A DNA stretch of 64,000 nt from Cheilinus undulatus (lineage: Eukaryota; Chordata; Actinopteri; Labriformes; Labridae). The first letter of the stretch is position 1, and every line of letters begins with the position of its first letter. Shown here piece by piece: positions 46,340-59,440 of this stretch. The notes under the pieces are model-generated. The model was not told the DNA's origin, made no database searches, and saw only the letters and a program-made list of their open reading frames with translations. Where the stretch lies: contig NC_054869.1 of NCBI RefSeq assembly GCF_018320785.1, positions 12,844,698 to 12,908,697 on the forward strand, read 5' to 3'. The position numbers and the translations under genes are program-made.

Positions 46340-49300
46340 GAGCCAAATCAGCGTCTTTATTTTACAAACGCATTTTTCTATTGACATTTTTTCATAATAA
46401 AAAAGCAATTTACAAGCTTAAGAACCAAAATGAAGCAGCACAGAATGATTATGAGTAAAATATATAATTTGAATAAATATATCTTATTTCATGCTATAAA
46501 ATAAATTCATAAATGGCAATAGATACAACATCAGCTCTAGCTAGCTTCATTTACTTCATAGTTGTACAAAAACAGTAGAGTTCTGAGGTTCACAGTTGGG
46601 TTGTGAGGTTGTGTGTAGAGTGGACAAAAACAGGAGTTAGGGCATTTCTGTAGTCATGGTTTGGGTTTGGGTTCTCCAGAGCTCCTCGAGCTTCAGCTCT
46701 GTGGAAAACATGGGCTCATTGAGACCTTGAGGCAGAATGTTTGGGAACCACTGACTGAGGACTGTTTCCCCACCTGAAGAGAAGTGCACAATTATACTAT
46801 GGACATAAGCTGTATGTCCAATGAGACCACTTTTAACACTATATACCCTGAGTTCTAAGTTTTTTTGCCTTGTCACCAATACGAATGAGCCAGAGACGTT
46901 ATAGTGCAGAGTTTAGGGAGTTGTAAAAGGAAAAGAAACGACAGTAAGACTGGGAACTTCCTCTGATCCTGAACAACTACACCTACAGTCTCAGTGCACG
47001 AGGAGCCAAAGGAGAACCCTAAACCTTGACATAACGTCAGAAGACCCGCTCCCAAACAGTGGCTAAACAGCCCATAATCCCTTTCATTCTTTGACACAGC
47101 TGGAGGTGCAACTCTGAACAGTGCCACTGAGTTGGATGACTGAACCACACGCTCAGTTCTTGTGTTGCAGTTTACTGAAACCACTGGAGCAACAACAATT
47201 GTTCTTCTGAGTGTAATTTTCTGAAAAGGATGTCAACCTGTCCAAAGTTCCAGAAAATATTTTTAAAAAATCAATATCAAATTGTGTTGGTCTAACTTCA
47301 ATTCAACAGCTCCCTGACATTCAGTTTGTTTGATGTACGACAGGCCAATATTTCAATAGGCTTGATGATCCCAATACACCGCTTTTAAAAAGGTTATTGC
47401 TTTTTTCAATAATACACAGTGGACAGAAACTGACAGAAAAGCTATGGAAGACTTAAGTTTTTTCTAAGCCTGTATCAGTGTTTGTAAACTACCTGAAGTG
47501 AGTTTATTATAAAAAGAATAGGACGAGCTGCAATTCAAAAAGTAGTCCGACAGCCTTCCCTGTAAACACTTCCTTTTGATTACTTGTGGCCCATAATGCA
47601 TCTCCTGTTCCTCTCAGAGGTGTGGAACTAAGAGCTGACAAAGAGTCGATTCGAGTGTATGTGTGTCAAGTTCAGTTGGATCTGTTAAGTGTGTACTATC
47701 ACGTGTGTAACTATAGTACATGAAAAGCATTTAAACAATCCCCCTTCCATCCACCTATGATGATTACATGGATTTGTTTACTATTTGATAAAAAGAAAAT
47801 GTGACTAGTCTAAAAGCACCATTTAAGGGGGAAAAGGTCCCGACCGAAGTGAGTGAGGCCATTATAGCTGAGTCCCTTAAGGGTAAAAACTGTTATAAAC
47901 AAGACTTCCCGGATGGAATTTGTTTGAACTATCAATGAAGAACTGTAAGTGCACAATCGATGACACAAATACAAGAAAACTCAAGTTTTAAAAAATGATC
48001 CATTGGCAATTTTATACAATTTTGTGGTTGAGCAACGTGCAATTAAGCTACAGTATATGAGGATAAGCTTTTTTTTTTCTTCACAAATGTTTCTCTGCTT
48101 AATACCCAGGCAGCTGTTCCCTCGCCTGACACTCTAGGAGAACAGAGCGGAAGTCGATTTGTGATTCTCATGCATTTCTCTTTTCACTGAAATGCCTTAA
48201 ACTATAGTACATTGCTAAGATTGTCCTCAGTCATTAGAGAGGAGGGATACAGTATTGTCTCTGAACATGGGGCAATGGCTTTTGGGAACAAGTCTGCCTC
48301 ATTTGATTGTTATCAATTGCTACAAAAGCGGTTTAACCTTAAATTGTCTGTCCCGTAACAGAATAAATCAAATTACTAGAAGCACAACAGGCAGGACTTG
48401 AGCTAAAAAAAAATACAAATGGACAAGTACAACATGATTTAATTTCTAATCATTCTTGGCATCTCTTTACAACAAATCATGAGGCCATATTTTATTAAAA
48501 TCTCTGTATTTAATCCTTTAAAAAAAGAAAGAGGCACAGGAATCTAAGTGCCGGATTCTCAATGTAAAGCTTGTGGCAAGGCACTAAGTTTAAGATGCCA
48601 CTTTTTAAGAAGTTCTCTTTTTTGATTACATTGGCTTTAAACAACTACAATACCTATTGCACAACTTCAAATTGTCAGCTTTTGTATGGCTTAATATATG
48701 TTGCTATTCATGACTTTGCTGCTTCATGTCTTCTTCACAAGTAGTTCAAATTTTATACAAGTGATTGTTACTAGCTGGGAAGCATACATTCCTTGAAAAT
48801 AGCTATGGACTAGTCCTACATTAAATCAAGAACCTAATCTTCTTAATGAGCATTCAGCCTATGTTCAAAAACCACCCATGAGTCTTTGGTGTGAACTCTT
48901 GGCACAAAATTGTTGTAGCAGTTTGTACCCATTACTCACAGAACATTAGTGATAATGTAAAAAGGTGGTACACATTTCTTATTCTTTCTCTAACTGCAGG
49001 ACAAAAATAATCCTTGGCAGATTCTAATGAGCTTGTAACTGATTTTGTTGGTCAAATCGGCACATCTCATTACATCTGACAGAAATCAACATGACTTAGT
49101 AAACATTCATTTTAAAAGTTACTTTAGAGGTCGACGGACTGTGTGGTTGTGGCATCAAGAGTGTATGTGATGAATTCTTGCACAAAAAGATTAACGAAAA
49201 AGCTAGCTATACTGATCTTTGTAAAATCCCCAAAAGTTTGGTTTGCTATCTCAACCATCAATGAGTGAAGATGTTGACCGCACATTCAGTGGAATAAAAG

Positions 49301-51401
49301 GACTGCAATCATGGCGTAACCTTAGAAATAAGCAACAAGAAATAATATTCTCCCAGCAAATGCACAAAAAGTAGAAAATTATATGAAAACCAAAATAATC
49401 AAACTAAGTTCATTGACAAAAAAACCAGCATGGACCAGATGGGACAGAAAAATCTTTTAGCAGGTGGTCTACTTCAAAGGCATTAACAACTGAATGGTAA
49501 GTAAGAAAAGGCCCAAGCAGCTGAGCTTGAAATTAGCTATGTATGACAGGATTACCCATCAGGCCTTTCAAGAGCCTTCTATGTGTTCATAATGAATGCA
49601 GATTCTCAAAATCCCAATGGAAATAAAACCAAGTTTCTATATACTAAAACACCCCATCCCTTAACCCTATGGTTCAAACAGTATAGATAAAATATAATGT
49701 TGGTGTATGCGTGATTTTTAGCCAATAGTATTCATGTGGCTGCAGAGTCTCATTAAAGTTCACAACATTTTACAGTCTGAGGGAAAAAAACTGCTGCAAT
49801 AAAGCAGGTGCTGCTCCAATACTCGCGCTGCTGCACCAAACTTAAGACAAAATCAGCACATTTCATTCGATGGGTCAGCACCCAAGATCCCACCCACTAA
49901 CTCTGCAAAGTGCATCAATACTTTGGATCACCAGCTACTACTAACGCTTACCATCTTAGCCTCAATCCAGCTATAACATGTCTTTGTCAACGCCATAAAG
50001 GAGGATTGACAAATGAGGAAGACATGTTCAACATCTGCATCTGACCCCAGACTGATACAGAGATCAAGGATCACAGATCAACGTCCTGTCATAAAGGGCA
50101 GGACAGAATGAAAGAGAAGGAAACGAACGAATAGCTCTTTAAAATGATGGAAGAAAAACCATGTCAGAATGGCTGAGATTCCTTTTTTCTTTCAGTTTGC
50201 ATATTATTCAGACTTGTATCCTAAATAGACTTGTGTGAACAGATCTGAGGCTGTTCATTCTGTGCTGAGTTTCAATGAGTTCTCTTGTCTCCGTTAAACG
50301 CAGAGTATTAACCGAGAAGCCTACCTCAGGACAAAAAAAAAAAAAAAAAAAAAAACGATTTATACATACAATTATTCAGTAAAAGTCTGCAATCAGAGTA
50401 TAGAGGAGTCCAAATGACTTCACTGTATGGACGTAAATCACCCATCTCATGGATGACAGCATCTAAAATCACACCTTGGCTAACAGCGTGAGATCTCCAG
50501 TAGTGATGAGAAAAGTGTTTTTGAGAACAAGTAGTTCTCAGACAGCAAAATCATTTCTTGTGAGTATACAGGGCCATTTTCTCACTCTATTCTCTGGATA
50601 AAACGACAAACATAGAAGAAAGCTAGCAAATTTAATGCACTCCTAACATAGCACCTTCTTAATCTACATTTTAACCTGGCTGACCATGAAACATTTGACA
50701 AGGACTATGTCCCTAATCCATACAATCAGCAAGGAATATTTCCCCTAAGTATCAAGGCTTTGTGTTGAGAGAGAAAACTTTACATTGTTTGGCAATAAGA
50801 TACTGTACAAACAACCAAAAACTGATTCAAACGGTGAACACTTCTGTGCCTGGTAGGTTCTTGGCTATGAGGTAGAACCTGGTGAGTTTGATTTAAGTTA
50901 AAATACTGTCTATTATGAGTATGTAGTTGCATCATGAGGTATTGAACGGATATGTCACACGAAGCTTTGCACTGGCAGAAAAATCATTCCTTGTGAGTAA
51001 GTGACCTCCTGTGGCCACATGTGCAAAAACAGGTCAGGTAAAAAGGTGATATGACTAGCATCTTACCAGAGCTTTCACATTATCAATTATTGCAACATGC
51101 CTATATAACTCTGTAAATAGGTTTTAAAAAACATGGAAAGATAAAAAGAGAAATCAATCAGGGGGTCTTGATTATTGGGACCTCCTTAAAAATAGTAAGG
51201 TGTTACTCCCTTTGCTTGAAAGAATCAAATTTCTTAAAAAGCACCCATTTGCTCTCTGCATTTAACATCTAACTTTCAAAAATCTGACAGACACCCTTTA
51301 AGAAATGTCTATAGTGGAGGGAGCTGATTCAAAATGAAAAAAGTCCTTTAAGTTGAGTTAAAATAAACATTTCTTAAAGCTTCCTTAACCTGAAGCAGGA
51401 C
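46340..51401 (-). other. zbtb34: Probable long 3' UTR of zbtb34
   Basis: About 5 kb downstream of the stop codon is AT-rich, free of mobile elements (unlike 18-45 kb) and without a supported ORF on either strand. Its only simple repeat of note is an A-run at 50332-50355. Human ZBTB34 also has a multi-kilobase 3' UTR. The extent is inferred; transcript data are needed to fix the end. Confidence 0.5.
46356..46361 (-). terminator. zbtb34: Candidate distal poly(A) signal of zbtb34
   Basis: The plus strand tttatt gives AATAAA on the minus strand. It lies at the left end of a long AT-rich tract that continues without repeats from the zbtb34 stop codon. Another candidate is near 48492. Confidence 0.45.
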
Positions 51402-52931
51402 CTAAAAATCACATCTTGATGCTTGCGCCTCCTCTGGACTGCATTTTGAACTCTCCTCCATATCATCGGCTGGAGCCTCTTCTGCATATTGTGCCTCAAA
51501 GGCCATCCCCTCAGATGTATCCTCTTGGTCTTTCTGACCTGAGCTTCCCTCCGTCCTCTCTGGAGAGTCCATGTGATTACTGCCCTCTGTTGCTCCCATG
51601 TGCTTCTTCCTCAGGTGCTGGTTAAGGGTGCCCTGAAACGGGAAGCACTTGCCACAGATCTGACAGTGGAAGGGCTTGTTGTCCGTGTGGCCACGGATGT
51701 GGTACTCCAGCTGGTCTTTCCTCGTGTACTTCTTGCCGCAGAACTTACATACAAATGGGGTGATCCCCATGTGCAGGCGCATGTGTCGATCCAAGCTCCC
51801 CTTCTGGTTGAAGGTCTTTCCACAGTAGATGCAAATGAGTCTCTCATTGTAGGGGTACCACTGGCTTCGCAGACTTCTCTCTCGCACATCATTTTCCAAC
51901 GCTGCAGCTCCAACTGTGGATTCGCTGTCATCAGAGCCTGTTTTGATATGACTCAGCACTGCTGCTGGGATGGCCAGGGGGCGCTTTGCCCTGGCTCGCC
52001 CACCTCTAAAGCCACTAAGAATAGAGCGGGAAGGACTGGAGTTGCTAAGGTTGACAAAGCAAGGGGAGGTCAGCCCTGAGTAAGAGTAGGTAGCAGACTG
52101 GATGACAGGACCATAAGAACCCACACTAACAGCCAATACCTGTTCTCCATCCACCAGCTCTGTGTGGTATCCATCATCACCTGCTGAAGAGCTGTCTGAA
52201 TAGGTGGGCCTGTCCGTCTTCTCTATCTTCACTTGCACATCTGTCACTTGGCCATCTTTGCCGATTAGTTCCACCTGCTCTATTTCTCCCTCCATAGGAG
52301 TATCATGCTCAGACACACTATCGCTGCTGCCTCGGTCTGACTGGCCTTCCTCCTGCTGCTGTCGCCGCCGGCCCAGACCTTTTCCTGCCAGCTCAAAGCG
52401 TGCCTCATGCGCTGCCTGACTCTGGCGGGAGTAGTAAGGGGGGGAGATCTGGGTAGGGTTCACAAAGAGGTTGCTGTCATTGACCCCATTGTGGCTTGTC
52501 TGCATGTCATCCTTCTCTGGGCTGCAGACAGTTACTGGGATGCTGATCTTGGAGTGGATGCTCTCCAGAATTTGGGTACATTTGTCAATGATGGCTTGCA
52601 TCTGCAAAAAACTTGCAGCTGTGAGGAAACTGATGATGTCCTTGAGCTGCAGGGACATGTGGCCTGTGTAGCAGAAAGCAAGAAGCTGCTCAAACACCTC
52701 AGGGCTTTTGATGACCGAGATTGAAAGGCCACTCATGGTGCTGAGGGCTGTGTGGTCACGAAAGTAGGGTGAACTAGCTGCCAGCACGGCCTTGTGGGCT
52801 CGAAATGGCTGGCCTTGTATGTGAACGATGATGTCACACAGCTTCCCTTGCAGCCGCAGCTCATTGAGCTGGGTCAGAACAGTGTTGCTGAACTCCGGCA
52901 CATCGAACTCGATGTAGCTGCCGTCGTCCAT
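51402..52931 (-). CDS. zbtb34: Zinc finger and BTB domain protein 34
   Basis: Encodes a 509-residue nuclear protein, a presumed transcriptional repressor. It has an N-terminal BTB/POZ domain (about residues 14-125; LNELRLQGKLCDIIVHIQGQ and AHKAVLAASSPYFRDH), which mediates dimerisation and co-repressor binding. A long acidic/serine-rich linker holds SDRGSSDSVSEHDTP and SSSAGDDGYHTELVDGEQV, and a basic segment reads GFRGGRARAKRPLA. Three C2H2 fingers lie at about 365-387, 393-415 and 421-444, joined by linkers MGITP and TDNKP. The whole ORF is one exon, as in human ZBTB34. The BTB and finger sequences match ZBTB34, not its neighbour ZBTB43. The start MDDGSYIEFDVPEFS aligns with the human N-terminus, has A at -3, and sits 33 nt after a splice acceptor. 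Confidence 0.96.
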   Translation of the reverse strand: MDDGSYIEFDVPEFSNTVLTQLNELRLQGKLCDIIVHIQGQPFRAHKAVLAASSPYFRDHTALSTMSGLSISVIKSPEVFEQLLAFCYTGHMSLQLKDIISFLTAASFLQMQAIIDKCTQILESIHSKISIPVTVCSPEKDDMQTSHNGVNDSNLFVNPTQISPPYYSRQSQAAHEARFELAGKGLGRRRQQQEEGQSDRGSSDSVSEHDTPMEGEIEQVELIGKDGQVTDVQVKIEKTDRPTYSDSSSAGDDGYHTELVDGEQVLAVSVGSYGPVIQSATYSYSGLTSPCFVNLSNSSPSRSILSGFRGGRARAKRPLAIPAAVLSHIKTGSDDSESTVGAAALENDVRERSLRSQWYPYNERLICIYCGKTFNQKGSLDRHMRLHMGITPFVCKFCGKKYTRKDQLEYHIRGHTDNKPFHCQICGKCFPFQGTLNQHLRKKHMGATEGSNHMDSPERTEGSSGQKDQEDTSEGMAFEAQYAEEAPADDMEESSKCSPEEAQASRCDF

Positions 52932-52964
52932 TTCTTGGATATGTTTCTCCAGTTTGGCAGCGGT
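52932..52964 (-). other. zbtb34: zbtb34 exon 2, 5' UTR part and acceptor
   Basis: On the minus strand tttttacctcag ends just before base 52964, a standard acceptor. 33 nt of untranslated sequence then lead to the ATG. Confidence 0.75.
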
Positions 52965-55900
52965 CTGAGGTAAAAAGATGAAAAGAAGAATACGTCAGGA
53001 TTTGAAACACTGTATTCAAAATTAAAGAAATTTTTAAATTGGAAAATAAAATCATATTTAGCATTATTTATTTTGACAAGGGGCTGTTTAAGATGAGCAC
53101 ACAGTAATATCAACATACTACCACTTCTCAAGAAGCACATTGTTTACCTTACAGCAAGCATAGCCTTTTTAACTTCATTTGAAAAGCTACAATTCCCTCT
53201 AATTGAGATTTTAATGAATTTATAGTTTTGTTAGGAGATAATGGAAATGAGACACACCATTTATACATTTTCAGAGAACTTGTAAGATTATTCATAAATT
53301 CTATTTCTGCTTAATTGCTGATGCTCAAGAATGTTCTAATAGACCTAAGAGTCCATTGATATCAAACAATTTCTTATAACTGTCTGTGACTGTCTCCTTC
53401 TATATCATACTAAAGTATATTGTTCAATTATAACTTTTTCCCCCCTTTTCAGGAAATCTCTTATTAACTAAATCTTAGTGATTCTTGAGTGCATTACATT
53501 AATATTTGCTGCAAACTTACTCATCCAGAACTGGGCAAGCTCCATTTTTTAGGGGCCTGGGGGAAAGTACAGGAATTGTAGTGACCTAATATAGCCTAAC
53601 GTATGAACAATCATACTTAAGTTGGACAAAAGACCATCAATCATGAAAAAAGTGTTAATAGTATGGGGAAAGGGATCTGGAATAAGAATAAGATTACACT
53701 GAAGAGTTGTGGTGGCACACATACTAATCATAAAAGAGTCTGACCATTTAGCTATCTCTGTATACCAAAGATTACAAATACACATAACAGATACACACAG
53801 AGTTTTAATAATGTTATAGTTTACATTCTGGTCCAGTATCAATTTTAACTACTTAATATTTTTTCTAAAGTTTTATTTCATTGAAGGTACCACACTGAGT
53901 TCTGTGGCTACTAGATTATTCTTGGTGATGCATAATGTGAACAGCAAACATTAGTGAGAGTGGCTTAAACAGAAAAAAATACAGTCTAAACATTAGATTC
54001 CATTAAGTTAGTTTATAATTTTTACTCATTACAGTTTTAGGATTGATTATTTCACCGTAGCATCGCTGAAAAACAAGAAATGTGAGTGAAAGTAGGTGAA
54101 AGAACTGCCATACACTGAACACAATAGGCTATGCCAGTGTTCTAATAACATGCACTGTCTCTTGTGAGGCGCCAACCGTCAAACAGGAAAACCATAAATG
54201 TGTACGTCCTGCATTTGGCAGAGAAAGAAGAAAATCTGGTTCTGTTTGGAAACTGGGTGCGCACCAAGCTGTTTGAAACTAACTTGCATAGAAGGCTTCC
54301 TTGATAAGTTCAAATATAAATGCTATATTCTTTAGCAAAGACACTGATGCAAACAACCCTTTAACTGTCAGATTGTGGTTAATGCCAGATGACGTCCTTC
54401 TGACGTGCACAACTGGTCACTGCCTCTCCCCTGCTTTAAGATATGTTATAGCATGCAAGCCAGAACATTCAGGACTTGGCTGAAACACATTTTGGCAAAA
54501 TGACAGATCAGTTCCCCTGATGGAAGGCACTGCTGCACAAGTAATGGTACACTACTCTTGCACAATAATATACTGACTTGAGCTTGTTGATAAAATATTA
54601 ACAGACATAGATCCTGCCTTTTCAGCAGAATCAGTTATAACACATTTTGGAGAGCTGTGTGTAGAATCTATTCCTACTGCATACACTGTGTGGTTCTTTG
54701 TTGGTAAAAGGCAAATACTTCCATGTTGCAACACCAGAGTTCGTTTCCATCCTCCAGCTCCCCTCTCCTCTCCCCTTAGCCCATCTGCCCTTCTCTCATC
54801 TATCCCACTGCATCTCCTGCTCCCACCCTGCCTCTTGCTAGCTATTCAGCATGATGTTCTTCCTATTGAGACACTGTCAGCACTTTGGGAACGTAAACAC
54901 TTTCTCCAGTTGCCAAAGCTTGCCAAGACACCTGTCCAACAAACCATATGCTCTCCTCCTGGCGCAGGAGAGAGAACGATGTAGCAATATGCAGCAGCTA
55001 GAATCATAAGAAGGCGTACATTATACTCAATCGACCATTACCAGCCCTCAAATGCAACATGTTCATACACTAAACCATATTAGAGATGGCTGCCAACAGC
55101 ATGCATACTAAATGGAGCCAAGTTGAAGGCAAGCCAAAGAATGCATGCTCAGTAGTTGAGATGCACATGCTGGGCGAGGGTCACATGCTCAGCTCACGTG
55201 GGAAAAACCGAAAAATGTTTTAACTCAGCTCAAAAAATTCCATCTGCGGCTCATGTTCTCTGCCTGGCAATAAACCTTTTTGACACAGCTGCTTCATGTA
55301 CAAGGAGGTAAAAGGGATGCTGAGTACATTGTGATACTCCTGCGGACCAAAAGGTCAGCATAACTCTGGGGGTAAGACATCACCTAAAGCCTCCAAGTCT
55401 TTGCCATGTCAATCAAAAAAGGAAGGAAAAAAAAACATAAGAAAAATCAAAGTCAGCAAGTGAGCAGTGAATGCTTTCTTCAACATCAGCAGCATTTCAC
55501 CTCCTGTGAAAAAATAGCTTGTGAGGCAGACCAGACCCAGAGCAGAATCGCTTAACAAGCAGAGGTCTGGACAGCAATTTAGCACATATAATAAAAAAAA
55601 AAAGATAAAAATAGGCTGTAGTTGGATCCATCACAGTGAAGGGTATTGTGTGAGGACCTTTGATGGTGTGTGAATAAAATGTTCAGTGAAGAAAACTGGG
55701 CTTGGTGTGAGTTCAGTGTGCAAGGCTAAAAAATGAATATGTGTTCTCAAAATGGTTAACTGGAAGCCACAAAATGCTCATCTTTTATCTCTGCCCACTC
55801 ATGTGATTATCAGATGAACAGCAGTGGCAGAGTAAACATTTCAGCCCCTCCTTATTTTTGACTGTTCCAAGAACATATTCATTCTCAAAAAAAATGTACA

Positions 55901-58023
55901 AAGAAATGATACAACTGCACAACCCTGCAATGTGCAGTGAAGTATGTTTCATGCAGTCAAGCGCTTCCTAGAGTTGCTCAAGGCTAGAAGACTGCACAAA
56001 GAAATCTTGGGGGTATGATCCAGAATTTTAATGCAGAAAAAGACCTTCCTGTTGCCGACATCTGTATTCGCTGGTAGCAAGGACAGAAGCATTCAGAGGA
56101 GAGTTAAGTTGTTTAAAGGCTGTCTGGCATCAACCTTTGCAAATTTACAGCATCTTGCATCCTACAAAAACACTTCTATTGGCCAGCATGATTATAGACG
56201 ATATTATCCTCTTACACTATCTTTTCATGTAAAGCCACTCTGCAGTTATTCTATAATGAAACTATACTAAGCGCAGTGATGCATTTACCCTTAAACATGC
56301 CCTTAAAGAGCATTTTATTACTGCACAATTATCGGACAGAAAAATATTTCAACCAAGGCTGATACTGTTTTTGACATGTGGGAAAAAACCTGCAAATGAT
56401 AGCTCATTTCTAGTTTTCCAAAACTCTGAATCAAACTCAGCCTCTTAGTACCCTTACAGTAATGTAATGCTCTTTGCTCATTTAAATGGGGCCTGGAAAT
56501 GGTTTCTTCAACAAAAATTGCAGAAAACAATAGCCTTTGAAAGTTCATTTCTAAATTTCCAGACTGTCAGGGCAGACCTCTCTAAGCCCTGTTTTCACCA
56601 GACATTACTTTTTGTGCCAAGCATCTCTGCGCCTTGCATTGCACAATCACTAATTCCAGCTGGCAGTTAAAACCAATTCAATTTTACTGCTTATCCCAAG
56701 CAGAAACGGGGCTCTAACAAAAGGGGGTGGAATGGGTGTAAAGCCATAATGCCTGCTCATGCAAAAGTTGTAATTGGTTTGGCTCCACTCCGCTCTGACA
56801 TGCCTTGTAGTTGTACCATTTAGACTAGTCTCTGGCGCAATTGTCCAAGAATAGGGCATGGTATTGGTTTCACACTGGGCTTTGAAAGGGGCATATTGGA
56901 AATTTCAGAACAAATGAATGTCACTGAAATAGATGTAAACACAGTCCTTAGTGACCAAAGTGAACCCAGCAGTACAGAATGACTTGCCATGTCCCACTTT
57001 GTCTGTACTTTGTCCTTACGAGCCATAATGTTATTTTATACTGACACTGGTTGTAACCATTCACATTTATACCTTTCTTGTTCAGTTAAACAGATGCCTT
57101 GTAGGAACAATTTCACACTCTACATATTAGGGATGGTTCTGGCATAAAACTAATAAAGGCCTGGTGCACATTTATACCCTGAAAATTATGTAGAAATACA
57201 GTTTATCGTAGCAAATCCCTGATAAGGACAATCACATATAAGGAGTAACGTATACGCATGTACGCTGTGGGACGTTAGCATGTAATGTTGATGCCGTCGT
57301 ACATGCATGCAGTGCAGATACATTGGGGAGCGACCGTGCGGTGTCCCAAACTTTATCCCAACCATTCCGCTTGTAGTTAGTTAGCTGCTGATGTGAAGGA
57401 CTAGCTGGTGTCAAAACAATTGCTTACACCGGCTTCGATGTCACGGCTACCCGCGTTTGGGATCAGTGTCTCCTTTGTTACTCGTGTACACCATTATTCT
57501 GAAATACACTTACATTAGTCAAAAAAAAAATGCAACGACTGACAGGGCCGAACCACCCAGCTACCAAGCAACAGTAGCAAGCTAGCTAGCTAGCTTAGCT
57601 ATCCGGGAAATTTCTTTGAAAATTTGATTTGTTTCCCACAGACTTCATCCCTTCACACGCTGTGAATTATTTCATGGCTCAGGCACGTTTTGTTTGGCTA
57701 CATAAACGTATGACAACACTGAGTGTCCTAGCAGCGAAGTTTAGACGTCGAAATCGGGTGCAAACTATGTCGACTGACAGTTGGAGTAGCTACACCGCTA
57801 GCCTCGTTATGCTAGCATTTAGCTCTAGTTTAGCTAGCAGCCCCTCTGTGTCTACTGACGACCTGTGCTAAGTAGTGGCTAGCGGCTGTTAGCGTTTAGT
57901 TGCTAGCGTCCGTTCGCAGGCAATTATGCCTCCATTATCTAATGGTTGGTGAGACGACGCGCCCAGGGTACGACTATATTTTTATCAGAAGCACATCCCG
58001 GTTGCGGACTCAACCAAACTCAC
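52965..58023 (-). other. zbtb34: zbtb34 intron 1
   Basis: About 5.1 kb between the acceptor at 52965 and the donor at 58023. It is AT-rich. No gene, intact transposon or RNA gene was recognised on either strand. GCTAGC-rich stretches lie near 57580-57600 and 57795-57910, close to the promoter. Confidence 0.6.
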
Positions 58024-58140
58024 CGTCTTGCTGATTAACATTGAACGCTGTCCATTCCCCTCAGTAGTTCGCTAACACCACAGCCAGGCCTCCCCCCCTC
58101 TCCAGTCCAGATGTGTCAGACAGTTGCTGCTGCAATTTTG
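58024..58140 (-). other. zbtb34: Candidate zbtb34 5' UTR exon 1 and promoter area
   Basis: On the minus strand ...agcaagacg is followed by gtgagtttgg, a strong donor, so 58024 is the likely exon end. The transcription start is not visible; the upper limit given here is arbitrary. The exon contains a short upstream ORF of six codons (ATG at about 58045). Confidence 0.6.
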
Positions 58141-58489
58141 CATCAACAGGAAGTGTTCTTTTGGCTCTTTGCATTCATTCTATCAGAGTGTTTTGCAGCA
58201 GCCCCTCCCTTGCTCATGTCAGTTGTGTACTGAGACATCATGTTCTTGTTTAACGACACAATGGAGGTTGTATAGACAGGCGCAGACACTAACATTAAGT
58301 ATGCTGCGGTCCTTTCCAAATGGTTTCACACAGATAACGTGGCTTTACTTAAACTCTTATCTACAGTCTTCACCAAGGCCATAGGCAATGTTCATAGATT
58401 AGTCTTAGTGTTTCAACTTTATATCACTGCTGTAGGACTGAATAGTCCAATTTAAGCATGGAGAATTTCTTCTCGTTGATAAATATTTT

Positions 58490-59440
58490 AGTAAACTATA
58501 GTTATATAATATCTGCCAAAATAAAAGTCTTATAGAAATAGTTTAGCCAACAACTTTACAGCCTTGTTTTTACTCCAAATACTGCACTTATACCCCAAAA
58601 CTAGCATATACACCACCAACATCACCTATAAACTAGCACATCTATGAGTATTTTATCAGTGTTTGCAATAAAAGTCAGAATATTTGCTGCATGAACCAAA
58701 TCCTTATGACGGAGAATGATTTTGATTTCTGACTTTTTAATTAACTTCAAAATAAGGGTGTCAGAAGGCAATAATCATCACAAAACATCAAAAATGTGAC
58801 AGGACAGCACCTCTGCACCCCTTTAAAACCAAATAAGGTTAGCCTGCATTGTCCACAGACATCAATCCACTTAAGGGTACAATTTTTATGGCCATATTTC
58901 AATTGCATTGTACAAAAAACTTTCATTAGTTTTAGAATAGATATAAGAATAAATAGAAAAAATATTCTAGTTAACTTTACTATAACTACCAATATAAAAG
59001 TCTCATGAAAATAGTGTAGCCAGTAACTTTAAAGCCATGTTTTCTGCAAATATTGCACTTATCCCCTCAAAACTAGCACATACTCGTACACCAGCATCAG
59101 ATATAAACTAACACATCTATAAGTTTTTTTTTTATATTAGTGTTTGCAATAAAAGTCAATATTTGCAACATTAAATGAGTCCTAATGATGAACACCAACT
59201 GTGATTTCTGTTTCTTCAATTAACCAACACAATAAGGGTGTCAGGAGGTAATTATTGCCAACAGAACACCAAAAATGTAAAGGACTGCTGTGTGCACGCC
59301 TTTAAAACCACATAGTGGAAGCCTGTATTGTCAACAACTTCTGAGACACTGATCAAATTTGAGGAACAAGTTTTTATAACTACATTTCAGTTGCACTGTA
59401 TAAAAAATATCATTAGTTTTCAATTCTAATAACAAATTTT
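58490..59440. repeat. Diverged tandem duplication, two ~480-bp units
   Basis: Unit 1 (about 58490-58965) and unit 2 (about 58966-59440) are collinear. aaaagtct occurs at 58523 and 58996, gtgtttgcaataaaagtca recurs in each, and so do aataagggtgtcag and cattagtttt (58924 and 59411). The offset drifts from 473 to 487 bp through small indels. The units are clearly diverged from one another, so the duplication is old. No coding frame is shared. Confidence 0.85.

Noticed and set aside
51573..52079. 168-codon plus-strand ORF opposite zbtb34
   Set aside because: Shadow frame of the real minus-strand zinc-finger coding exon.
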